Of a stretch of DNA of 64,000 bases, positions 32,694 to 39,674 are shown in pieces. This stretch comes from Mycolicibacterium peregrinum. Its GTDB lineage: Bacteria > Actinomycetota > Actinomycetes > Mycobacteriales > Mycobacteriaceae. The DNA lies in assembly GCF_001665785.1 (NCBI RefSeq), contig NZ_LZSO01000049.1, positions 225,483-289,482 of the forward strand, read 5' to 3'. The notes below the pieces were generated by a model. That model saw nothing but the letters and a program-made list of their open reading frames with translations. It had not been told where the DNA came from and searched no databases. Both the position numbers and the translations under genes were made by a program. Each line of letters begins with the position of its first letter. Position 1 is the stretch's first letter.

Positions 32694-34246
32694 CGACAAC
32701 AGCTTCAGGATTGCCGCCGTATCCGGGGCCGCACGGGACACCGCCGCCCCTGATCGGGCCGGCCTTGCCCCACCAGGGTGAGCCGGGCTGGACGGTGTGG
32801 TCACGTCGGGTATGGCCCATTGCCCCACTGGCCTCCGCGCCGCGTCCGCTCCTGGTGTCCGCGCTGATCGCCGGGTTGGTCGGCACGGCGGTCTGGCGGC
32901 TGTCCGTGCTCAGCATCGGATACCTGGTGGTCGGACTGCTGGTCTTCGGCGTCGTCTACGCAACCGCGCCGCGCCGTCCGAGCCGGTCCGAGTGGTTCGG
33001 GATCACGCTTACCCTCGCGCTGTTGGCAGTGCCGGCGCTGCTGGCCGCCGAATGGATGGGGGCGCTGTGTCTGATGGCGGCGTGGATCGTCGGCTGGTGC
33101 ACGCTGGTCGGCGGCGGGACCTGGACGGCGGTGTTCACCGGGCCGTTCCTGCCGTGGGTGGTTTTCGGTCGGTTGCGGGCCTGGGTGGGCCAGACGGTAA
33201 AGGTCTGGGTGCCGGGTCGCTCCGGTTCGCCCAGCCTGGGACGCGTCGCGGTGGTGGCCGGGCTGACCGTCGGCCTGGTCGTCGTGTTCGGTGCGCTGTT
33301 CGCCGCCGCCGACCCGGCGTTCGCGCATGTCGCAGGCAGCCTGGTGCCCGCGGTCGACGGGGTCGACTTCGCTGCACGCACGGTCGTGTTCGGCGTCGTG
33401 GTGTGGTTCGTGCTGGGTGGTGCGTACCTGGTGCGGTTCCCGCCGCGCTTGGATGCGATGGCCCCGGCACCGATGCAACCGGTCCCGCGGTGGGAGTGGG
33501 CGCTGCCGCTGGGGGTGCTCGACGCGCTGTTCATCGTGTTCGTCGCGGTGCAGGCCACCGTGCTGTTCGGTGGGCACACCCATGTGCTGGAGACCGAGGG
33601 TCTGACCTATGCCGAATACGCCCGCCAGGGGTTCTGGCAATTGCTGTGGGTGTCCGCGCTGACGCTGCTGGTGCTCAGCGCGGTGATCCGGGTGGCGGGC
33701 CGTACCGGCGCCGCTGATCGCCGAGTGCTGCGAATCCTGGTCGGAATCCTGTGTGCCACTTCGATTGTCGTGGTGATCTCGGCGATCCACCGGATGTGGC
33801 TGTACCAGCAGGCGTACGGTTTCAGCACCGAGAGGCTGATGGTCATCACCACCGAGGTGTGGCTGGGCGCGGTGTTCGTCCTCGTCGCGATCGCCGGGAT
33901 TCGGATGACCGGCCGCTGGCTGCCGCGGGCAGTCCTGGTGGCGGGGGTGGTGGCGCTGCTCGGGTTGGCCGCGCTGAACCCGGAGCGGCTGATCGCCGAA
34001 CGCAACATCGACCGCTTCGAGCAGACCGGTGCACTCGACGCCGAGTATCTGTCCGGGTTGTCCTCGGACATCGATCCGGCCTTGCACCGGTTGCCTGCGT
34101 CGGTGCGCGAATGCGTCACCGCGGGGGTTCATGATTCCGATTCCTGGTACACCTTCAACCTGTCGAGGGCCCGGGCTGACCGGCCGGCGGGTGGGGACCG
34201 TCCCGAGCACTGCTCGGCGTACTGGAGCTATCCGCAATACCGGTAG
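32690..34246 (+). CDS. DUF4173/DUF4153-like multi-pass membrane protein
   Basis: The 518-residue protein has a proline-rich cytoplasmic N-terminus (GLPPYPGPHGTPPP), about ten to twelve hydrophobic helices, and a soluble C-terminal tail of about 80 residues with two cysteines (VRECVTAGVHD and PEHCSAYWSY). I recognise the DUF4173 pattern (LVRFPPRLDAMAP; ETEGLTYAEYARQGFWQLLW). The ATG overlaps the kinase stop (ATGA), so it is the third gene of the two-component operon. It may supply the signal the loopless kinase senses or be its main target (inference). Confidence 0.8.
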   Translation: MTTTASGLPPYPGPHGTPPPLIGPALPHQGEPGWTVWSRRVWPIAPLASAPRPLLVSALIAGLVGTAVWRLSVLSIGYLVVGLLVFGVVYATAPRRPSRSEWFGITLTLALLAVPALLAAEWMGALCLMAAWIVGWCTLVGGGTWTAVFTGPFLPWVVFGRLRAWVGQTVKVWVPGRSGSPSLGRVAVVAGLTVGLVVVFGALFAAADPAFAHVAGSLVPAVDGVDFAARTVVFGVVVWFVLGGAYLVRFPPRLDAMAPAPMQPVPRWEWALPLGVLDALFIVFVAVQATVLFGGHTHVLETEGLTYAEYARQGFWQLLWVSALTLLVLSAVIRVAGRTGAADRRVLRILVGILCATSIVVVISAIHRMWLYQQAYGFSTERLMVITTEVWLGAVFVLVAIAGIRMTGRWLPRAVLVAGVVALLGLAALNPERLIAERNIDRFEQTGALDAEYLSGLSSDIDPALHRLPASVRECVTAGVHDSDSWYTFNLSRARADRPAGGDRPEHCSAYWSYPQYR

Positions 34247-34311
34247 GAATCCCAGAATCGCGGCGATCCAAAGGCTGTCAACCGTGTCGTCGGCGGTCGA
34301 AGGTATCGCGT

Positions 34312-35070
34312 GTGACCGCACTCGCCGTCGACGGCTCGCCTCGAATCACCCCGCTCGCACCCGTTGCGCTCGATCCCGACGCGCTGGGGTACCCACCCGA
34401 CAACCGGGCGTCCATCCCGCCGCTCGCCAAGCAGTGGGAGCAGCTCGACTTCCGCGAGATCCTCTCGCGTCCGGCTGCTTTCCTGTCGATCAGCCAATCG
34501 AACTCGCTATACCGGCCGGGCGGGGTCCAGTACGCGGAGGGCCATGCTCTCCGTGGGAGTCTCGAAGCGACGGTGAAGGTGGCGAAGGTGGCGCGGTCCG
34601 CCCCGAACTTCGTGTCGTTCAACTGGATCGGGTTCTCGGTGTTCCGCGACGACTACCCGAAAACCGATTTCGACAAGGTGCAGTACGACGGCTGGACCGG
34701 CCACATCGACGCCACCCCGGAGCAGATCGCCTGGGACAACGAGCTTGTGGGGGAGCTGCGCGAGCTGGTCGAGCCCGGTGACAACGAGTTGTACGAGAAG
34801 GCCCTGCAGACGGCGTTCGTCGGTACCGACCTGCCTGGGGCATTGAGCCGTCAGCGGGTGGAGGTGTTGGTGCTCACCGGAATCCACCTGGACTGGTGCG
34901 TCGAAGGCAACGCACGCGCGGCGCGCGACCACGGCTTGCTTCCCATCGTGATCGGCGATGCCACCGGTACCGCACATCCCGACCAGGAGCGTGCGGCCTT
35001 CGAGCGGATCAACAACTTCTTCGCGCCGGTGATCACCTCGGACCAGTTCGTGCAGTGGGTCGGTCACTGA
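34312..35070 (+). CDS. Isochorismatase-family cysteine hydrolase
   Basis: The 252-residue protein has the isochorismatase/nicotinamidase fold, with the nucleophile motif LTGIHLDWCVEGNARAARDH (Cys near residue 201) and a following GDATGTAHPDQE. The usual N-terminal catalytic Asp appears displaced: the segment FLSISQSNSLYRPGG has Ser at the place of the DxQ motif. That raises doubt about activity or start position. The family hydrolyses amides such as nicotinamide, biuret and N-carbamoyl compounds. It is coupled (TGATG) to an AmiS/UreI-type channel gene, which supports an amide or urea substrate. GTG 34312 is the start. Confidence 0.8.
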   Translation: MTALAVDGSPRITPLAPVALDPDALGYPPDNRASIPPLAKQWEQLDFREILSRPAAFLSISQSNSLYRPGGVQYAEGHALRGSLEATVKVAKVARSAPNFVSFNWIGFSVFRDDYPKTDFDKVQYDGWTGHIDATPEQIAWDNELVGELRELVEPGDNELYEKALQTAFVGTDLPGALSRQRVEVLVLTGIHLDWCVEGNARAARDHGLLPIVIGDATGTAHPDQERAAFERINNFFAPVITSDQFVQWVGH

Positions 35071-35744
35071 TGGGAAACGTCGGTCTGCTTCTCGTCGGTG
35101 TGGCGCTGTTCGTCAACGGACTCGTCTCGGTCGGTCTGGTCAGTGGGCGCGGCGCCGCTCCGATCAACCTGTTCGTCGGCACCGCCCAGGTAGTCCTGCC
35201 GACGCTGGTTCTCGTGCAGGCTGACGGCGATCCCGGCATCGTCAATGCGACCTGGCCGAGCTACCTGTTCGGGTTCACCTACCTGTGGTTCGGGTTCATC
35301 CAGATCTTCGACATCGATCCGCGCGGATTCGGTTGGTACAGCACCTTCGTCGCGGCCATCGCGGCGTACTACGCGATCAAGAGCGTCGGAACCGATCCCG
35401 TTTTCGCCGTCATCTGGGCGACCTGGGCGATCATGTGGACGCTGTTCTTCGTGTTGTTGGGGCTCGGGGTCGTCAAGGTCGGCCGGCTCGATCTGGGGCA
35501 CTTCACCGGATGGTTCCTCGTCCTGCTCGGGGTTCCCACCTGCACGGTGTCGGCGATCCTGCTGTTGAACGGGATCTGGCCGACATCGGTGGTGGCCGGT
35601 TCGGTGGCGTTGGTGGTGCTGTTGGCCGCCACCGCGCTGTCCGTGGTGCTGGCCCGGCTCAGTGCCGGAGGTGAGGACGTGCTTCCCGCCTCATCTGGCG
35701 CTGCCAAGACCTCGGTGGTCGGGGGCGTCCCACAGCCGGCGTGA
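35070..35744 (+). CDS. AmiS/UreI-family amide or urea channel
   Basis: The 224-residue membrane protein has about six hydrophobic spans and the AmiS/UreI signatures GLLLVGVALFVNGLVSVGLV, TYLWFGFIQIFDIDPRGFGW, and a final GHFTGWFLVLLGVPTC. The family includes proton-gated urea channels (UreI) and short-chain amide transporters (AmiS). Coupling to the cysteine hydrolase suggests the pair imports and hydrolyses a small amide. The C-terminal 35 residues are polar and probably cytoplasmic. The convergent AraC gene may regulate it from the other side. Confidence 0.85.
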   Translation: MGNVGLLLVGVALFVNGLVSVGLVSGRGAAPINLFVGTAQVVLPTLVLVQADGDPGIVNATWPSYLFGFTYLWFGFIQIFDIDPRGFGWYSTFVAAIAAYYAIKSVGTDPVFAVIWATWAIMWTLFFVLLGLGVVKVGRLDLGHFTGWFLVLLGVPTCTVSAILLLNGIWPTSVVAGSVALVVLLAATALSVVLARLSAGGEDVLPASSGAAKTSVVGGVPQPA

Positions 35745-35818
35745 CCTGGCGAGTGTGCCACCGGTTCCTCTTGGGGGGACATGCCGGATAGACGGCGGAC
35801 TCCTTCATCCCGCGCGCT

Positions 35819-36724
35819 TCAGCGCCCTTGGCGAAACGCCCGCGGTGAAACTCCGACGCGTCGCCCGAACGCGGTGGCGAAGTGATTGGGCGAGGAGAAA
35901 CCCACCGCCGAGGAGATCTCGGTGATCGACAGTGAGGTCGTCAACAGCAGGGTCTTGGCCTGGCGGATCCGGCGATCCAGCAGAAACTGGTAGGGCGTGG
36001 TGTGGAAGGCCCGGCGGAATGCCTTGATGAACGTGCCCACCGGCATCCCGGCCAGCTGGGCCAGGGAGTCCAGTTTGATCTCGCAATCCAAACTGCCGTT
36101 CAGGTAATCGATGATCAGCGATTGGGTGGCGACATCCAACGTGTCGCGCTCGTCAGGCATGCGCGGTCGCTCGACCGCGAGGCTGTCGACAATCACCAAT
36201 CGCAGCGTCTCCGCTGCCGACTCCATGAGGAGCTGGGCATAGGTGTCGTCACGGCCGGCAACGTTGCCGATTCTCTCGACCAGGTGATGTATCAAGGGAT
36301 TCCGGTACTTGACCCGGGGGAGCAGCTCGGGATCGCCGATCGCTCGACGGGGGACGGCGATCTCGCAGTAACCCGCGGTGTCACCTTGCATCAGTACTGA
36401 CGACGCAACCCCTGCGGGCCGCCACCAGATGTCGCCGGGCTGGGGCGGCACCTGGCCCGACGGTCCCCAGTCGAGCAGCATCTGCGCCGAGCGGATGACT
36501 CCGTGCCGGTAGACGTACAACCAGTGGTTGTCGTCGTCGGCGCCACACCAGTCTGTGGGCGCAGAGATCCGCTCGGTGACGAAGGTGAAGGACAAGCCGC
36601 GCGCCGCGACGACGTCCTGCTTCAGGATCGTGCGCGGGGTCATGGGTCGATCGCCGTCCCACGGCTTCAGCGCCATGCGCGGGATTGTATTTATCTCGAT
36701 CAGCTGCGGACGCCGTTTGGGCAC
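35819..36724 (-). CDS. AraC-family transcriptional regulator
   Basis: The 301-residue protein has a C-terminal double HTH (residues about 205-300: LDSLAQLAGMPVGTFIKAFR, TPYQFLLDRRIRQAKTLL, SITEISSAVGFSSPNHFATA, FGRRVGVSPRAFRQ). The N-terminal 180 residues form a cupin-like sensing domain. GTG 36724 is used; ATG at 36676 (MALKPWDGDR) is a fair alternative. It is divergent from kstR2, with the KstR2 box in between, so its own transcription could be touched by KstR2. It is convergent with the amidase/AmiS pair. The effector is unknown. Confidence 0.88.
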   Translation of the reverse strand: MPKRRPQLIEINTIPRMALKPWDGDRPMTPRTILKQDVVAARGLSFTFVTERISAPTDWCGADDDNHWLYVYRHGVIRSAQMLLDWGPSGQVPPQPGDIWWRPAGVASSVLMQGDTAGYCEIAVPRRAIGDPELLPRVKYRNPLIHHLVERIGNVAGRDDTYAQLLMESAAETLRLVIVDSLAVERPRMPDERDTLDVATQSLIIDYLNGSLDCEIKLDSLAQLAGMPVGTFIKAFRRAFHTTPYQFLLDRRIRQAKTLLLTTSLSITEISSAVGFSSPNHFATAFGRRVGVSPRAFRQGR

Positions 36725-36743
36725 ATCACGCCCGAACGTGACC

Positions 36744-36759
36744 TAGCAAGCGCTTGGTT
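36744..36759. promoter_or_regulatory. KstR2 operator upstream of kstR2
   Basis: TAGCAAGCGCTTGGTT matches the KstR2 consensus AAGCAAG-N2-CTTGCTT at 14 of 16 positions. It lies 8 bp before the kstR2 start codon, fitting autoregulation and control of fadA6 downstream. The mismatches at position 1 and in the right half may weaken binding relative to the perfect box at 47067. Confidence 0.85.
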
Positions 36760-36767
36760 GCTATGCT

Positions 36768-37376
36768 GTGTCGATGGAGGCGGATACCCCTGCCCAGCCG
36801 GCAAGCAGACGCGACGAGCTTCTGGACCTTGCCGCGAGGATGTTCGCCGAACGCGGGCTGAAGGCTACGACAGTTCGGGACATCGCCGACTCCGCAGGAA
36901 TCCTGTCGGGCAGTCTCTATCACCACTTCAAGTCCAAAGAGCAGATGGTCGAGGAAGTGCTCAAGGACTTCCTGGACTGGCTGTTCGCGCGGTACCAGGA
37001 GATCCTGGACCACGAGACGACACCGCTGGGCCGGCTCACCGGTCTGTTCATGACGTCGTTCGAGGCGATCGAGCACCGGCACGCGCAGGTGGTGATCTAC
37101 CAGGACGAGGCCAAGCGGCTGTCGTCGGTACCGCAGTTCGGCTTTGTCGACGAGCGCAACCGTGAACAGCGCAAGATGTGGCTGGACATCCTGCAGCAGG
37201 GCATCTCCGACGGCTCGTTCCGTCAAGACATCGACGTCGACCTGGTGTACCGGTTCATCCGCGACACCACCTGGGTTTCGGTCCGCTGGTATCAGCCAGG
37301 CGGACCGCTTTCGGCCGAAGAGGTAGGCCGGCAATACCTCGCCATCGTCCTCGGCGGAATCACCGCCGCCCGTTAG
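36768..37376 (+). CDS. kstR2: TetR-family repressor KstR2
   Basis: The 202-residue TetR regulator has HTH LDLAARMFAERGLKATTVRD and IADSAGILSGSLYHHFKSKE, then FLDWLFARYQEIL, ASFEAIEHRHAQVVIYQDEA-like core text and the C-terminal TTWVSVRWYQPGGPL. These match the M. tuberculosis KstR2 (Rv3557c) sequence as I know it. KstR2 represses HIP catabolism genes and is released by HIP-CoA, the product of FadD3. GTG 36768 or ATG 36774 may be the start. fadA6 follows 17 bp downstream. Boxes at 21586, 36744 and 47067 outline its local regulon. Confidence 0.95.
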   Translation: MSMEADTPAQPASRRDELLDLAARMFAERGLKATTVRDIADSAGILSGSLYHHFKSKEQMVEEVLKDFLDWLFARYQEILDHETTPLGRLTGLFMTSFEAIEHRHAQVVIYQDEAKRLSSVPQFGFVDERNREQRKMWLDILQQGISDGSFRQDIDVDLVYRFIRDTTWVSVRWYQPGGPLSAEEVGRQYLAIVLGGITAAR

Positions 37377-37393
37377 GTCAAAGGAGACAAACA

Positions 37394-38542
37394 ATGCCTG
37401 AGGCATACATCGTCGACGCGGTGCGTACGCCAGTCGGCAAGAAGAACGGCGCGTTGGCCGAGGTGCATCCGATCGACCTCGGCGTGCACGCATTCCGCGC
37501 CATCTTCGACCGCAACGATGTCGATCCGGGCGCGGTTGACGACGTGATCGTCGGTTGCGTCGACGCCATCGGTGGGCAGGCCGGCAACATCGGCCGGCTG
37601 ACCTGGCTGGCGGCCGGCTACCCCGAGGCCGTGCCCGGTGTCACCGTCGACCGGCAGTGCGGTTCCAGCCAGCAGGCCATCTCCTTCGGCGCCCAGGCCA
37701 TCATGTCGGGCACGGCCGACCTGATTCTGGCCGGCGGCATGCAGAACATGAGCTGGATCCCGATCTCATCGGCCATGGTGGTCGGCAAGGAGTTCGGATT
37801 CACCTCGCCCACAAACGAATCCAAAAGCTGGCTGCACCGCTACGGCGACCAGGAGATCTCGCAGTTCCGCGGTTCGGAACTGATCGCCGAGAAGTGGGAC
37901 ATCTGCCGCGAGGAGATGGAGGAGTTCGCCTACAACAGCCATCAGCGGGCGTTCGCCGCGATCCGCGCCGGGCACTTCGACAACGAGATCGTCCCGGTGG
38001 GTGACTTCGGCGTCGACGAGGGTCCGCGCGAGTCGACGCTGGAGAAGCTGGCCTCGCTCAAGCCGCTGGTCGAGGGCGGACGGCTGACCGCCGCACTGGC
38101 GAGCCAGATCTCCGACGGCGCGGCGGCGGTGCTGCTGGCCTCCGAGGAAGCGGTCAACAAGTACAACCTGAAGCCGCGCGCCCGCATTCACCACATCAGC
38201 GCGCGTGGCGACGATCCGGTGATGATGCTGACCGGCCCGATCCCGGCCACGCAGTACGCACTGGAGAAGACCGGTCTGTCGATCGACGACATCGACACCG
38301 TCGAGATCAACGAGGCCTTCGCTCCCGTCGTGCTGGCCTGGCTCAAGGAGACCAAGGCCGACCCGGCCAAGGTCAACCCGAGCGGCGGCGCCATCGCGCT
38401 GGGTCACCCGCTGGGCGCCACCGGTGCCAAGCTCTTCACGACCATGCTCAACACCCTCGAGCGCACCGGCGGCCGCTACGGCCTGCAGACCATGTGCGAG
38501 GGTGGCGGCACCGCCAACGTCACGATCATCGAGCGCCTCTAG
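37394..38542 (+). CDS. fadA6: Acetyl-CoA acetyltransferase FadA6
   Basis: The 382-residue thiolase has nucleophile C89 in DRQCGSSQQA, histidine in GGAIALGHPLGATGA, and the second cysteine in TMCEGGGTANVT. The length is full. FadA6 (Rv3556c) performs a thiolytic step in the degradation of the open-chain remnant of rings C/D. ATG 37394 has AAAGGAG upstream. It is co-transcribed with kstR2. A rho-independent terminator follows at 38563-38595. Confidence 0.93.
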   Translation: MPEAYIVDAVRTPVGKKNGALAEVHPIDLGVHAFRAIFDRNDVDPGAVDDVIVGCVDAIGGQAGNIGRLTWLAAGYPEAVPGVTVDRQCGSSQQAISFGAQAIMSGTADLILAGGMQNMSWIPISSAMVVGKEFGFTSPTNESKSWLHRYGDQEISQFRGSELIAEKWDICREEMEEFAYNSHQRAFAAIRAGHFDNEIVPVGDFGVDEGPRESTLEKLASLKPLVEGGRLTAALASQISDGAAAVLLASEEAVNKYNLKPRARIHHISARGDDPVMMLTGPIPATQYALEKTGLSIDDIDTVEINEAFAPVVLAWLKETKADPAKVNPSGGAIALGHPLGATGAKLFTTMLNTLERTGGRYGLQTMCEGGGTANVTIIERL

Positions 38543-38562
38543 ATTTTCCGCGAACAAAAGCG

Positions 38563-38595
38563 CCCCGAAACAACACCGGTTTCGGGGTGTTTTTG
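38563..38595 (+). terminator. Rho-independent terminator after fadA6
   Basis: A perfect 9-bp stem, CCCCGAAAC (38563-38571) with GTTTCGGGG (38579-38587), and a 7-nt loop is followed by TGTTTTTG. It lies 20 bp after the fadA6 stop on the plus strand and marks the end of the kstR2-fadA6 operon. Confidence 0.85.
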
Positions 38596-38626
38596 TATCT
38601 GCTCACCAAGGGGCAGATGTGGGGTC

Positions 38627-39604
38627 ATGGGCGCCGAGGGTTCAACCGCTTCCGACAACGAGAGCGCCCTGACCGTCGTCGTCGCCCTCGGCGCCAACGT
38701 GCTCATCGCGATTGCCAAGACGGTGGCTGCCGTGGTCACCGGAAGCGCCTCGATGCTGGCCGAGGCCGCCCATTCCTGGGCGGACACCGGCAATGAGGTG
38801 TTCCTGCTGATCGGAACCCGCAAGTCGATGAAGCCGGCCGATGCACAACACCGGCTGGGCTACGGCCGGGCAGGCTACATCTGGTCGATGTTCGCGGCCT
38901 TCGGGCTGTTCACGGTCGGCTCCGTGGTGTCGATCTGGCACGGCGTCACCTCACTCGGTGGGGAGGGGGAGGCGACGTCCTACGGATGGGCGTACGCCGT
39001 ACTCGGGATCGCATTCGTGTTGGAGGGTACGTCGTTCGTCCAGGCGTTGCGCCAGACGAAAACCGGTGCGGTGCAACGACGGATCCACCCGCTGCGCTAT
39101 ATCAGGGTCACCTCGAATCCGATGTTGCGCGCGGTGTTCGCCGAGGACCTGTCGGCCTTGATCGGCCTCGCGATAGCGACAGCCGGCATCCTCGCGCACC
39201 AGGTCACCGGCAACGTGGTCTGGGATGCGATCGGCTCGATCCTGGTGGGAATGCTGCTGGGCTGCGTCGCCTTGTTCCTCATCGGGCGCAACATGGACTT
39301 CCTGACCGGGGAGGCGGCCACCCCGCTCGCCAGGAACACCGTGTTGCGGGTGCTGCTCGATCACGCCGATATCGAGCGGATCAGCTACCTGCACATGGAA
39401 TGGGTTGGGGCGGACCGAATCTATTTGGTGGCCGCGGTCGACCTGACCGGTGACGCGGCAGAATCCGATGTCGCCGCGCGGCTCAACGCGGTCGCCGACA
39501 GCCTGCAGAGCCGGCCGGAGATCGTGCGCGCTGTCCTGACGCTCACGCGCCCGGGCGACACGACCGAGCTGTGGCCCGAACCACTCCCCGACTGGTACCT
39601 GTGA
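38627..39604 (+). CDS. Cation diffusion facilitator (CDF) transporter
   Basis: The 325-residue membrane protein has about six spans, the CDF signature GSASMLAEAAHSWADTGNEV (metal-binding His and Asp in helix 2), RLGYGRAGYIWSMFAAFGLF, and a second site AVFAEDLSALIGLAIATAGI in helix 5. The C-terminal cytoplasmic domain (about 235-325) is of the usual CDF dimerisation type. It exports divalent cations such as Zn2+ or Mn2+ by proton antiport. The exact metal is unknown. The gene stands alone between the fadA6 terminator and the molybdoenzyme gene. Confidence 0.88.
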   Translation: MGAEGSTASDNESALTVVVALGANVLIAIAKTVAAVVTGSASMLAEAAHSWADTGNEVFLLIGTRKSMKPADAQHRLGYGRAGYIWSMFAAFGLFTVGSVVSIWHGVTSLGGEGEATSYGWAYAVLGIAFVLEGTSFVQALRQTKTGAVQRRIHPLRYIRVTSNPMLRAVFAEDLSALIGLAIATAGILAHQVTGNVVWDAIGSILVGMLLGCVALFLIGRNMDFLTGEAATPLARNTVLRVLLDHADIERISYLHMEWVGADRIYLVAAVDLTGDAAESDVAARLNAVADSLQSRPEIVRAVLTLTRPGDTTELWPEPLPDWYL

Positions 39605-39674
39605 GTTAGCTCGGAGCCGTCGAAACGCGGCCAAACCGTGGACGGGGGCGTTTGCCTGCGCGCAGAATTCACCC

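Noticed and set aside
32801..34321. 506-codon open frame on the minus strand opposite the DUF4173-like gene
   Set aside because: Composition is Arg/His/Gln/Pro-rich, typical of antisense frames in GC-rich DNA; the plus-strand frame encodes ordered membrane helices.
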